Positions 45,871 to 54,456 of a DNA stretch of 64,000 nt are shown piece by piece. The stretch is from assembly GCA_903897925.1 (NCBI GenBank), contig CAIUDG010000024.1, positions 35,478 to 99,477 on the forward strand, read 5' to 3'. Source of the DNA: an uncultured beta proteobacterium (lineage in GTDB: Bacteria > Pseudomonadota > Gammaproteobacteria > Burkholderiales > Burkholderiaceae_C). Below the pieces are notes generated by a model. It made no database searches. It saw only the letters and a list, made by a program, of their open reading frames with translations, and was not told the origin of the DNA. Positions within the stretch are counted from its first letter, which is position 1. Every line of letters begins with the position of its first letter. The position numbers were made by a program, and so were the translations under genes.

Positions 45871-47151
45871 GTGATTGACAATGGCTCCCACATCGCCTTG
45901 CGTGATTCTTTGGAAACGATTGGTGCCGCGTGCGCCATTTTTGCTTTTGACGGGCGCTGGACCCTGAGCCAGGCCAATGCCCGCTTCGCGGCCATTGCCG
46001 GCAGGCCGCTGTCCGAGTGCCTGAGCAAGGAGCTTGGTGGTTTTCTGCCCGGCTCGGTCGAAGCGCCATTGGTGGCGGCGCTGTCGCAATGTGTTGGCGC
46101 ATCGCAGGCGCTGGAAACCGAGTTGATGATTGAGCGCGACGGCACGGCGCGCTGGTGGCGTGTGGTGGCGGCGCCGGTCCATGGTGTCGATGCCCTGGCG
46201 CGCTGTGCGCTGGTGACCCTGATCGACATCAGCGATCGCAAGCAGCTGGAAGCGCAGCTGGCAACTTCGCGCCAGCGCTTCGAGGCGCTGGTGCAAACAG
46301 CCTATGACGGCATCATCACGATTGATGAACAGCAAAATATCCGCCTGATGAATGACACCGCCCGCACCCTGTTTGGTGTGGGAACGGCGTCGGTGGAGGG
46401 CAGCAAACTGTCGCGCTTCATGCCGCCGCGGCACCGCGACTCGCACCAGATGTTCGTTTCGGCCTTCCGTGGCGCATCGATTGACGCGCGGCCGATGCAC
46501 GCGCGCTCGCCGGTGCTGGGCTTGAAGGCGGATGGCACCGAATTCCCGATTGAAGTCACGATCTCGAAAATCCGTGTCGACAATGCGGTGGAGATGACCG
46601 CCGTGATTCGCGATGTTTCCGAACGCAGCAAGCTGTTGGAAAACCTGCGCGTGGCGTCGTCCCATGACGCATTGACCGGCCTGTTCAACCGGCGCCATGG
46701 TGGCGAAGTGCTGGCCCGGGAGGCGCAGCGCTGCGGCCGCTTTGACCATGTATTCAGCGTTGCCCTGCTCGACCTGGATGACTTCAGGGGCGTCAACGAC
46801 CGGCTCGGCCATTATGGTGGCGACCTGGTGCTGGCGGCGGTCAGCAAGCTGGTGCTGGGTTCGGTGCGCGAGATTGACACCGTGTGTCGCTGGGGCGGCG
46901 AAGAGCTTCTGGTGCTGCTGCCGGAAACTTCCCAGGATGAAGCCTTTCGCTGGGCTGAGCGTGTGCGCGTGTTGATTGCCGGGCATGACTTTGTCACGCC
47001 GGGTTTTGGCGCGCTGCAGCTCACCGTCAGTCTGGGTATTGCGATGGTGCGCAAGGACCAGACCATTGACCAGATCATCGACCGTGCCGACAAGGCCCTG
47101 CGCACGGCCAAGCTGCGCGGGCGCAACCGGGTGGCGGTGGGCGACAGCTAA
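45871..47151 (+). CDS. PAS-PAS diguanylate cyclase
   Basis: The 426-residue soluble protein has two PAS domains (residues about 10-120 and 135-255) and a C-terminal GGDEF domain with GGEEL active site (RWGGEEL, near residue 342), which is a functional variant, and an RxxD inhibitory site (REID). Start is GTG behind AAGGGG. It diverges from the MASE3-GGDEF-EAL gene over a 293-base gap. The PAS domains could sense redox or ligands. Confidence 0.92.
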   Translation: MIDNGSHIALRDSLETIGAACAIFAFDGRWTLSQANARFAAIAGRPLSECLSKELGGFLPGSVEAPLVAALSQCVGASQALETELMIERDGTARWWRVVAAPVHGVDALARCALVTLIDISDRKQLEAQLATSRQRFEALVQTAYDGIITIDEQQNIRLMNDTARTLFGVGTASVEGSKLSRFMPPRHRDSHQMFVSAFRGASIDARPMHARSPVLGLKADGTEFPIEVTISKIRVDNAVEMTAVIRDVSERSKLLENLRVASSHDALTGLFNRRHGGEVLAREAQRCGRFDHVFSVALLDLDDFRGVNDRLGHYGGDLVLAAVSKLVLGSVREIDTVCRWGGEELLVLLPETSQDEAFRWAERVRVLIAGHDFVTPGFGALQLTVSLGIAMVRKDQTIDQIIDRADKALRTAKLRGRNRVAVGDS

Positions 47152-47171
47152 AGGGCTGGGTGGTGCGCGTC

Positions 47172-48245
47172 TCAGTCGTCGCGCGCAGTATCCGTATCTT
47201 TGTGCCGGCTTTGCCAGCGCTTCAGGCGCCCCTGCCATTGGCCCATCGGCTGGGTGCGGTCGGCTTGTGCGCTGCGCGTTGACGCCGCTATCAGCTGCTC
47301 CAGCAGCGCTTCCTGGGCTGGATCGTGCTGCTCCGGGAACACCGGCACAATTTTTACCATGTAGTCACCACGCGGGCCGCGCGGCGTCGCCGGAAAGCCC
47401 TGTCCGTTCAAACGGTAGACCAAGGCATCGCGCTTGAGCCGCATTTGCTGCAGGCCGTCGGGTGTCGGCACTTCAACCCAGCGTCCGGCCATCCAGGCGT
47501 AGCCGTTGACCGGCATTTCGCAGCGCAGCACGCCGTCGTCATCCAGCTGGAAGAGCGGGTGCGGCTCGATTTCCACTTCCAGCTCCAGTCCGATTTCCAG
47601 TGCGCCGTGGCGCGACGTTGGCACGCTCAGCACATGGCCTGGGCGCAGGCCGGCCGGGAAGCGTACCCGGCGCCGGTAGCTGACTTCGGCCACGCCTTTG
47701 CCGTCGCAGCTGGTGCAGTGTTCGCGCTGGCGGCCATCGCCGCCGCAGTCGGTGCAGCCGGCTTCGTTCCAGTACCAGCCAAACAGCGCCGGTTTGCGCA
47801 CTGCACCGCTGCCCTGGCAGTGGCTGCAGGCGTGCGCCAACACCCTTACGCCCTTGCCAAGACAGTCGCCGCAGCGGTGGCTGAAGTGGCCGCGCAGGGT
47901 GCGCGTGCAACCCAGAATCGCCTCTTCCAGCGACAGGCGCACCTTGCGGAAATGGGCGTGCGGCGCACCCTGGGCTTGCGCCGTGCTGTCGCCGGGGGGC
48001 GGCGCCTGTTCTTGCGCCTGCTCCGCCGCGTCGGCACTGCCATCGTCGGCTGCGCCGTCACCGTCACGCAATTGGCGGATGTGCTGGTAGGCCTTGTTGA
48101 TGTTTTGCATGCGCCGGCCGGCGTCGGCAGCGGCATTGCGGTCCGGGTGCCAGGCCGCGACCAAGCGCCGCCAGCTGGCTTTGAGCTGTGCGTCGCTGGC
48201 GCTGGGGTCTAGGCCTAACTCGCGGTAGGCCTCCTGGGTTTCCAT
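47172..48245 (-). CDS. DnaJ-like co-chaperone with zinc fingers
   Basis: The 357-residue protein has an N-terminal J domain with HPD (AAWHPDRN), a Gly/Asp/Gln-rich linker, a DnaJ central domain with all four CxxCxGxG repeats (CGDCLGKG, CSHCQGSG, CTDCGGDG, CTSCDGKG) and a C-terminal substrate-binding domain (GDYMVKIVPVFPE). The ATG at 48245 gives the J domain at the right place; the longer frame is rejected. It is a second DnaJ-type protein rather than the dnaK-linked one, since no dnaK is near. Confidence 0.9.
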   Translation of the reverse strand: METQEAYRELGLDPSASDAQLKASWRRLVAAWHPDRNAAADAGRRMQNINKAYQHIRQLRDGDGAADDGSADAAEQAQEQAPPPGDSTAQAQGAPHAHFRKVRLSLEEAILGCTRTLRGHFSHRCGDCLGKGVRVLAHACSHCQGSGAVRKPALFGWYWNEAGCTDCGGDGRQREHCTSCDGKGVAEVSYRRRVRFPAGLRPGHVLSVPTSRHGALEIGLELEVEIEPHPLFQLDDDGVLRCEMPVNGYAWMAGRWVEVPTPDGLQQMRLKRDALVYRLNGQGFPATPRGPRGDYMVKIVPVFPEQHDPAQEALLEQLIAASTRSAQADRTQPMGQWQGRLKRWQSRHKDTDTARDD

Positions 48246-48374
48246 GGCGGCGGGGTCCTGGCGGTGTTGGTGGGGGAAGGGTCCGCTGGCTTGGCCCGCG
48301 TGGGCAGCCAGAGTGACCGAGGTGCATCGTAGCAAATTGCCGCGACACCGTCCTGACAGCTGCTGGGCGCAGCC

Positions 48375-49454
48375 TCAGGTGCGCTCGGCGATCCAGCGCG
48401 AGAGCCGCGGCCCGAGCAGGAAAACCAGCAGAAAGCGGGCCAGTTGCATGGCCATGACAAAGCCGACATCGACCATCGCGGCGTGTGCGGCGATGATTGC
48501 CACCGAGTCGGCACCGCCGGGGCTGGTGGCGAGGTAGGCGCTCAAGGGGTCCAGGCCGCCGAGCCAGACCAGCAGCAACGCCAGCAACATGCCAAACACG
48601 ATCAGCGCTCCGATGGCCAGCAGCACCCGGGGCATGGCACGCCAGGCGTGCTGCAGGGTGGCACGGGTGTAGCGCAGTCCGATCGACCAGCCAATCAGCA
48701 GATAGGCCAGCGCCAGCAGGGGCGCTGGCAGTTCGATCACCAGCCAGCCCAGACTTTGCAGCAGCACGCCGAGCACCAGCGGCAGCACCATGGCCCCGGC
48801 AGCACTGCGCGTCAGCCGGGCCAGCAGCAAACCGGACAGCAACACCAGCAGCGTCCAGCCGACGTGGGCCGGGCTGTGCAGCGACCACCACAGCGGCGCA
48901 TTGGCGCTGCCGTTGGCGTTGCCCAGGAACAGGCGCGCCACCAGCGCCGCAGTGGCGGTGACCAGCACCAGGCGGGTGTATTGCATAAAGGCGACCAGGC
49001 GCGCATCGGCGCCGTAGGCTTCTGACATCAGCACCATGGCCGATGCCGCGCCCGGTGCCAGGCCCCAAATGGCGGTCGTGCCAGGCAGCACTTTATGGCG
49101 CGACAGCCACCAGCCCAGCGCCACGCTGGCGGCCATTACCAGCAGGGTAAAACCGAGAAACAGTGGCCACTGCCGGAGCACGCGCAGCAGCATTTGCGGC
49201 TGCAGGCTTTGTGCCATCAGCCCGCCGACCAGGCTTTGCGCCAGAAAAAACAGCGGCACCGGCACCCGGATGTGAAAGTTGCGCAGCGACGTGACAATGC
49301 CGGCCAGCATGCTGGCGAGCAGCAGCGCGGCGGGCATGTGCGCCGCCTGCAACACTGCAAAAAATACGCCGCTCAGGCACGCCAGCTGGGCCCATTCGAT
49401 CAGGGTCCGGGGCGGGCGACCTGGCGCGCGCGGGGATACCGACGGCGCCGCCAT
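48375..49454 (-). CDS. AbrB-family membrane protein (putative transporter)
   Basis: The 359-residue protein has about ten helices in two similar halves, the layout of the AbrB duplication family (annotated in some genomes as ammonia monooxygenase-like or transporter). Segments include LPGTTAIWGLAPGAASAMVLMSEAYGAD and its repeat LATSPGGADSVAIIAAHA. The ATG at 49454 is 5 bases from the flaG stop; an upstream ATG at 49502 overlaps flaG and is less likely. Substrate unknown. Confidence 0.8.
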   Translation of the reverse strand: MAAPSVSPRAPGRPPRTLIEWAQLACLSGVFFAVLQAAHMPAALLLASMLAGIVTSLRNFHIRVPVPLFFLAQSLVGGLMAQSLQPQMLLRVLRQWPLFLGFTLLVMAASVALGWWLSRHKVLPGTTAIWGLAPGAASAMVLMSEAYGADARLVAFMQYTRLVLVTATAALVARLFLGNANGSANAPLWWSLHSPAHVGWTLLVLLSGLLLARLTRSAAGAMVLPLVLGVLLQSLGWLVIELPAPLLALAYLLIGWSIGLRYTRATLQHAWRAMPRVLLAIGALIVFGMLLALLLVWLGGLDPLSAYLATSPGGADSVAIIAAHAAMVDVGFVMAMQLARFLLVFLLGPRLSRWIAERT

Positions 49455-49458
49455 CCAG

Positions 49459-49869
49459 TCAGGCTTGCTGGTTGACCATAAAGCCTTTTTGAAAGCGTTC
49501 AATATCCTTCGATATCTGCAAGGCCTGTTCGCTCGGGAATTGCCAGATCACCTTCTGGGTGGACTGGTCCATCACCTTGACGACACTTTTTCCGGTGTCG
49601 TGGTCGACCGAGAATTGCAGATCGGAGCCGGCCGAGTTGACCTGGCTTTGCAGCTGCGAAACGATTTTTCCAAGTTGCTCCGCCGACGGTGCGCTGGCCT
49701 GCGCTGCCGGCGCCGGGTTGGCTGCCGGGGCCGTTGCCGTGGCAGCACTGCTGCTGGCTGCGACCGGGCTGGCTGCAGGTGTGCGGGTGTCGCTGGCGAC
49801 CGGTGGGGGTGAGCCCGAGCTCGGCCAGGACACGACTGCCGCGCTGGGAACCGATGTAAAAGATGCCAT
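49459..49869 (-). CDS. flaG: FlaG flagellar filament-length-control-like protein
   Basis: The 136-residue protein has a Ser/Ala/Pro-rich N-terminus and the FlaG core LQFSVDHDTGKSVVKVMDQSTQKVIWQFPSEQALQI. FlaG limits flagellar filament length in several bacteria. It is not next to fliC, fliD or other flagellar genes in this window, so it is an isolated flaG. A 75-residue gene lies 49 bases upstream on the same strand. Confidence 0.88.
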   Translation of the reverse strand: MASFTSVPSAAVVSWPSSGSPPPVASDTRTPAASPVAASSSAATATAPAANPAPAAQASAPSAEQLGKIVSQLQSQVNSAGSDLQFSVDHDTGKSVVKVMDQSTQKVIWQFPSEQALQISKDIERFQKGFMVNQQA

Positions 49870-49918
49870 GGCTGAAAATCCCTGCTTCTATCCTGTTATG
49901 AAAACGCCCGTTGCAGGC

Positions 49919-50146
49919 TCAGGCCTGTACGTCGATGGTTTTGCCGATCAGCTGCCCCATGGTGTTGGTCACCGGCTTGGGTGCTGGCGCCGGACTGACT
50001 TGGCTGGCGCTGGCGGCGCTGGCTTTGGCGCTTTGGGTGGCGCCATCATCGGCGTCGCCATCGTGGCGCGCGCTTTTGCCGGCGGCCGCCGTCTTGGATT
50101 GGCTGGGGGCGGGTGCCTTGGTGCTGACAGAACTGATGCTTGACAT
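49919..50146 (-). CDS. Small Ser/Ala-rich protein upstream of flaG
   Basis: The 75-residue product is polar and low-complexity, with a compact C-terminus NTMGQLIGKTIDVQA. A good AAAGGATGAATC precedes the ATG. Short proteins ending NxxGQxIGxxIDVxA occur in Burkholderiales, without an assigned role. It is probably co-transcribed with flaG (49-base gap) and may be related to flagella. Confidence 0.5.
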   Translation of the reverse strand: MSSISSVSTKAPAPSQSKTAAAGKSARHDGDADDGATQSAKASAASASQVSPAPAPKPVTNTMGQLIGKTIDVQA

Positions 50147-50411
50147 GATTCATCCTTTAAAAGAGCGAAGACGTAACTACCCATCTTTCATATCGACACC
50201 GGCTTTCCTAAATTGAATGGAAAAGGAGAAAAACCGTTCAATTTACAAATCTTTACAATTGGCCGTCGGTTTCGATCCGGCCTGCGCTTGCGCGAGGTCA
50301 AGGGAAGCGCGAACAGCCGGGGCGGCGTGGGTGCCGGGCGATTACATTGGCTGCAGCGCGGCGGCAGTGGGGCTGACTGCGGGATTGGTGGCGCGCGAAC
50401 GGAGACTCTGG

Positions 50412-52709
50412 ATGGATTCGATTGATATTTTTCCCTGGAATGACAACTTCAATACGGGGATAACAACGATCGACACGCAGCACCGCAAGCTGGTGGAGCT
50501 GATTAACCAGCTGGCCAGCCATGTCGCCTTCCAGTCGGACATACCGGCCCTGCACCAGATTTTTGACGCCCTCGCCGATTACGCCGCCTACCACTTCGCC
50601 ACCGAAGAGGAAATCTGGCACCAGTGCCTGCCGGACGAAGCCATGCGCAGCAGCCACAAGGTGGTGCACGACAGCTTTATGGAAACCGTGGCCCGGCTCA
50701 AGAGCGACGAGGCGGCACGGCCGGTGGAGAGCGTGATCGAGGAAATCCTGTCGTTTCTGACGCGCTGGCTGGCCTCGCACATTCTGGAAAACGACCGCTA
50801 CATGGCCAAACTGGTGCTGGCCATGCAGTCCGGCCTGGCGCTGGACGCGGCGAAACAGCAGGCAATCGCGCAAATGGGCGGCTCGACCAAGGTCCTGATT
50901 GAAATCATTCTGTCTATTTACGACAACCTGTCGACGAATACGCTGCAACTGATGCGTGAGCTGGGCGAGCGCAAGCATGCCGAGGCCAGCCTGCGCCAAG
51001 CGCACCAGGCGCTGCAGGACAGCATGTTGCGGGTCCAGTCCATGATGGACGCTTCGCAGGACGCCATCATCAGCATGGACGCGCAGGGCCGGGTGATGGA
51101 CTGGAACCTGCAAGCCGAGCGCGTGTTTGGCTATTCGGCCGCGCAGGCGCGCGGCCGCGTAGCCATGGATCTGTTCCAGTTGCCGCCCGCCGAAGCCGGG
51201 GCGGCGGACGGCTTTGCAGCATTCATGGCGCAATTGGTTCGCCCCCAGACCGGGCAGCGCAGTGAACATTGCGGTGTGCACGCGGATGGCCGGCGCTTTC
51301 CCATCGAGATCAGCGTGGCCACGCTGCACCAGCAGGGTGGCACGGTGTTCAGTGCCTATATCCGCGACATCAGTGACAGCAAGGCGGCGCTGGAAAAAAT
51401 TGAGCAGCTGGCCTACTACGATCCGCTGACCCAGTTGCCGAACCGGCGCCTCCTGACGGACCGCCTGCAGCAGGCGCTGGCCTCCAGCGTGCGCAACAAA
51501 TGCCTGGGTGCGGTGCTGTTGGTGGACCTGGACAACTTCAAAACCATTAACGAGTCGCAGGGGCACGAGGTGGGCGATCTGCTGTTGCAGCAGGTGGCGC
51601 GGCGGCTGAAATCGAGTGTGCGCGAGGGCGACACGGTGGCGCGCTCGGTCAGCGATGAGTTTGTCGTGATTCTGGAAGACCTGAGCCACAGCACGCAGGA
51701 GGCGGCACGCCTGGCCAAGGCATTGGGTGAAAAAGTTCGCGAACTGCTGAACCAGCCTTATGCGCTGGGCCAGACCACGCAGCACAGCACGCCCAGCATC
51801 GGCATCACCTTGTTTGGCAGCGAGGAGCATGAAAACGCCGAAGAATTGTTGAAGCGCTCCGAGCTGGCGATGTACCAGGCCAAGTCGGCCGGTCGCAACA
51901 CGGTGCAGTTCTATGAATCGCAAATGCAGGCTGCGGTGATGGCCCGTGCGTCACTGGAAGCCGGTTTGCGCGAGGCGGTGCGCAATGGCCAGTTCCTGTT
52001 GCACTACCAGGCCCAGGTCAACCAGCGCTGTGACATCACCGGGCTGGAAGCCCTGGTGCGCTGGCAGGACCCCCGGCGCGGCATGGTGCCGCCGGCAGAA
52101 TTCATTCCGCTGGCCGAAGAGACCGGCCTGATTCTGCCCTTGGGCGCCTGGGTGCTGGAGACCGCCTGTCTGCAACTGGCGCGCTGGGCGCGCCAGCCGA
52201 CGCGGGCGCATCTGACGGTGGCGGTCAACGTCAGCGCGCGCCAGTTCCACCAGAGCGATTTTGTCGAGCAGGTGCTCGACACCCTGAAGCGCACCGGTGC
52301 ACCGGCGCAACGGCTGAAACTGGAACTCACCGAAAGCCTGCTGGTGACCCAGATTGAAGATGTCATCGTCAAGATGAATGCGCTCAAGGGCCAGGGCGTG
52401 GGCTTTTCGCTGGACGACTTTGGCACCGGCTATTCCTCGCTGTCCTATCTGAAGCGTCTGCCGCTGGACCAGCTCAAAATTGACCAGGGTTTTGTGCGTG
52501 ACATTCTGGTGGATGCCAATGATGCGGCGATTGCCAAGATGGTCGTGGCACTGGCCGACAGTCTGGGGTTGGCCGTGATTGCCGAGGGGGTGGAGACGGC
52601 GGCGCAGCGCGACTTTCTGGGCAGCCTGGGCTGCTATGCCTACCAGGGCTATTTGTTCAGCCGACCACTGCCGCTGGCGGAACTGGAGCAGTTGCTGCCG
52701 CCGGCCTGA
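50412..52709 (+). CDS. Bacteriohemerythrin-PAS-GGDEF(degenerate)-EAL protein
   Basis: The 765-residue protein has an N-terminal hemerythrin with all seven di-iron ligands: H24, H61, E65, H82, H86, H123 and D128 (TQHRKL, YHFATEE, HKVVH, HILEND). Then come PAS (about 260-365), GGDEF (about 380-535) and EAL (545-765). The cyclase motif is altered to SVSDEF (residues 412-417), so cyclase activity should be lost, while REGD and the EAL motif (LEALVRW, E546) with DDFGTGYSS are intact. This predicts an oxygen-responsive phosphodiesterase with a GTP- or c-di-GMP-binding regulatory domain. The ATG at 50412 puts the hemerythrin first; the longer frame from 50217 adds an unrelated Cys-rich stretch and is rejected. 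Confidence 0.92.
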   Translation: MDSIDIFPWNDNFNTGITTIDTQHRKLVELINQLASHVAFQSDIPALHQIFDALADYAAYHFATEEEIWHQCLPDEAMRSSHKVVHDSFMETVARLKSDEAARPVESVIEEILSFLTRWLASHILENDRYMAKLVLAMQSGLALDAAKQQAIAQMGGSTKVLIEIILSIYDNLSTNTLQLMRELGERKHAEASLRQAHQALQDSMLRVQSMMDASQDAIISMDAQGRVMDWNLQAERVFGYSAAQARGRVAMDLFQLPPAEAGAADGFAAFMAQLVRPQTGQRSEHCGVHADGRRFPIEISVATLHQQGGTVFSAYIRDISDSKAALEKIEQLAYYDPLTQLPNRRLLTDRLQQALASSVRNKCLGAVLLVDLDNFKTINESQGHEVGDLLLQQVARRLKSSVREGDTVARSVSDEFVVILEDLSHSTQEAARLAKALGEKVRELLNQPYALGQTTQHSTPSIGITLFGSEEHENAEELLKRSELAMYQAKSAGRNTVQFYESQMQAAVMARASLEAGLREAVRNGQFLLHYQAQVNQRCDITGLEALVRWQDPRRGMVPPAEFIPLAEETGLILPLGAWVLETACLQLARWARQPTRAHLTVAVNVSARQFHQSDFVEQVLDTLKRTGAPAQRLKLELTESLLVTQIEDVIVKMNALKGQGVGFSLDDFGTGYSSLSYLKRLPLDQLKIDQGFVRDILVDANDAAIAKMVVALADSLGLAVIAEGVETAAQRDFLGSLGCYAYQGYLFSRPLPLAELEQLLPPA

Positions 52710-52736
52710 CGCTGCGGCGGCGTGGCGGCGCCTGGC

Positions 52737-53312
52737 TCACGCCTGCGCCAAGGCCTGGACCTCGGCATGGCGCGGGCAGTCCAGCAAATGGTCATTCACC
52801 ATGCCGCTGGCTTGCATGAAGGCGTAACAGATGGTGGAGCCGACAAACTTGAAGCCGGCCTGGAGCAGTGCCTTGCTCATGGCGTCCGATGCTGCCGTCT
52901 TAGCGGGCACTTCGGCCATACTGCGGCGCTGGTTTTGTTGCGGCGTGCCGTCCACGAACTGCCAGACGAAGTCGGCCAACGACACCCCGCGCTGCTGCAA
53001 ATCCAGGTAGGCCTGGGCGTTGCCGATGCTGGCGGCAACTTTCAGGCGGTTGCGCACAATGCCGGGGTCGGCTAGCAGTGTGGCCACTTTGTGGGCGTCG
53101 TAGCGGGCGATTTTTTCCGGCGCAAACTGGTCAAAGGCGCTGCGGTAGCTTTCGCGCTTTTTCAGCACGGTGGACCAGGACAGGCCGGCTTGTGCGCCTT
53201 CCAGAATCAGCAGCTCGAACAGCGCCCGGTCATCGCGCAGCGGCACGCCCCATTCGGTGTCGTGGTAGTGGCGGTACAGCGCAAAACTTTCGCACCAGGG
53301 GCAGCGTTGCAT
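52737..53312 (-). CDS. tag: DNA-3-methyladenine glycosylase I (Tag)
   Basis: The 191-residue base-excision enzyme removes 3-methyladenine. It begins QRCPWCESFALYRHYHDTEWGVP, with the zinc-binding Cys at the start and His residues near the C-terminus (HLLDCPRH), and has the helix-hairpin region GLSWSTVLKKRESYR. The ATG at 53312 gives the family N-terminus; upstream frame is rejected. It lies downstream of the riboswitch-controlled membrane-protein gene with 108 bases between, so read-through is possible. Confidence 0.92.
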   Translation of the reverse strand: MQRCPWCESFALYRHYHDTEWGVPLRDDRALFELLILEGAQAGLSWSTVLKKRESYRSAFDQFAPEKIARYDAHKVATLLADPGIVRNRLKVAASIGNAQAYLDLQQRGVSLADFVWQFVDGTPQQNQRRSMAEVPAKTAASDAMSKALLQAGFKFVGSTICYAFMQASGMVNDHLLDCPRHAEVQALAQA

Positions 53313-53420
53313 GGAAATCCTTGTAATACAGCGCTGGATTTGCGCAGGGTGACATCCTAGACCGCATTTCAGCCCGGGTCTTGCTGTGCGCATTTTCTGC
53401 CGCCCAGCCTCCCAGGCGCC

Positions 53421-53897
53421 TCAGGACGTCGACTCGATGAAATGCGGGCCTCTGGGAAGGTGCAAATAGCGGTTTTCCGTATGCCAGTCGGAGCAGACGA
53501 AGTAGCCCAGCCCCAGGAGCCGGTCCTTGATGCTGTAGCCGCGGTACTGGATAGAGCCATTTTTGCATTCGGTCACCGTGTCATCGGTGTGAACGTGGTC
53601 CATCGCCGCGACGGTAGCGATGCTGTCCCGGATCAGCACGTAGCCGGTCAGAAGCAGACAGATGGCGACATTCACCAGCACGAAATTGCGCGCCATGGAG
53701 CGTGCGCTGAGTGGCTTGTGGACCGCGACCGGGCGTGGCGCAGGTCGGGGGCCGGCTTCCCGGGGGCTTTCCTCGAATGCGGGCTGACCCTGTGCGGCGG
53801 CCTCGGCGGGCGCCGGCGCACTCGGATCGGCGACTGCGTCGCTGGCGTTTTTTGTCGCTGTCTGGTGGGATCGCCCGTAAGGCTTGGTCTGTTTCAC
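53421..53897 (-). CDS. Small single-pass membrane protein behind a c-di-GMP riboswitch
   Basis: The 158-residue protein has a Pro/Ala-rich N-terminal part, one transmembrane helix (NFVLVNVAICLLLTGYVLI, near residues 71-89) and a short outer domain with two cysteines (TECKNGS and YFVCSDW). I do not recognise a family. The start is GTG with a weak GGAT site inside GGATGCATCC, a self-complementary decamer that could hide the ribosome-binding site. A class I c-di-GMP aptamer lies about 70 bases upstream on the same strand, so expression should answer to c-di-GMP. A role in surface attachment is a guess. Confidence 0.7.
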   Translation of the reverse strand: MKQTKPYGRSHQTATKNASDAVADPSAPAPAEAAAQGQPAFEESPREAGPRPAPRPVAVHKPLSARSMARNFVLVNVAICLLLTGYVLIRDSIATVAAMDHVHTDDTVTECKNGSIQYRGYSIKDRLLGLGYFVCSDWHTENRYLHLPRGPHFIESTS

Positions 53898-53965
53898 GCG
53901 GATGCATCCAGTTCAGGTTAAAAAATGGACAACCGTGCAACAGCTGCGGCTTGGCTATAAGCCGC

Positions 53966-54055
53966 TATGCAACCCCGCTTTCCTTGTCTCCTCAAGAGTA
54001 TTCGGACCGGAGGCTTTGCGTCGCTGTTTCTCAACAGTTTTGCCCGGACGCAAGT
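53966..54055 (-). promoter_or_regulatory. Cyclic di-GMP-I (GEMM-I) riboswitch aptamer
   Basis: Read on the minus strand the RNA shows the GEMM-I hallmarks in order: GGGCAAA, a GNRA hairpin (CTGTT-GAGA-AACAG, 54037-54024), the diagnostic GACGCAAAGCCTCCGG (54022-54007), a second stem, and AAGCGGGGTT (53980-53971). The conserved core and tetraloop-receptor layout match the family. A hairpin GCGGCTT-loop-AAGCCGC follows at 53965-53946. No T tract adjoins it, so control of translation at the downstream GTG is favoured over termination. The target is the 158-residue membrane protein. Confidence 0.85.
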
Positions 54056-54230
54056 CTAGGGTTCGCCGACTAGCCACGTCAATGGCGCGGCACCTGGCAC
54101 GGCCTGCAAAATGTGTAAGAACACCGCTATTCGCGAAAACATTGAATAGTGCCGCCTGTGCGCGGCGGCCAGCCGATCGAGCGTGCCTGCTATGCGCAGG
54201 CGAAATGGCTTATTCGCAGCGGCAAACTGG

Positions 54231-54282
54231 TGTATCTGTGCGCTGTATATGTGCACTGTATATGTGCGCTGTATCTGTGCGG
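54231..54282. repeat. Four tandem 13-bp repeats
   Basis: TGTATCTGTGCGC, TGTATATGTGCAC, TGTATATGTGCGC and TGTATCTGTGCGG follow head to tail. They lie about 175 bases upstream (minus strand) of the riboswitch. The regular spacing suggests binding sites or slippage. No other copies were noticed in the window. Confidence 0.75.
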
Positions 54283-54456
54283 GCTATCGGTGGGTATCTG
54301 CCAACCGTCGGGCCGCCAGAAAATAGCCCGCGCGGAAGTATCGACCTGCAGCTGTTCCGTTGCCGGGGCGTTGGCTGCTGGGAGGCCCGTCAGCGTTCCT
54401 GGCCGAGGTCCATGTCGCAGCAGAACAGCGATGCATTGGGCCTGGCCAAAGAATTC

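Larger units (their letters stand above)
53898..54456. other. Gene-free interval with riboswitch and tandem repeats
   Basis: No credible gene lies between the membrane-protein start and the Cys-motif protein stop. The interval holds the c-di-GMP-I aptamer near the left end, then an ordinary region, then four 13-bp tandem repeats. A 313-codon plus-strand open frame crosses it but has no site and overlaps the aptamer and two minus-strand genes, so it is not coding. Confidence 0.7.

Noticed and set aside
45635..45874. 79-codon plus-strand open frame before the PAS-GGDEF gene
   Set aside because: Starts in the short repeats, has no site and no recognisable domain, and overlaps the next start.
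50217..50411. 65-residue N-terminal extension of the hemerythrin-EAL protein
   Set aside because: Cys-rich, unlike hemerythrin proteins, and the ATG at 50412 gives the canonical FPWND start.
53946..53965. Hairpin after the riboswitch as a terminator
   Set aside because: The 7-bp stem is real, but the next T tract is more than 20 bases away, so it is not a standard terminator.
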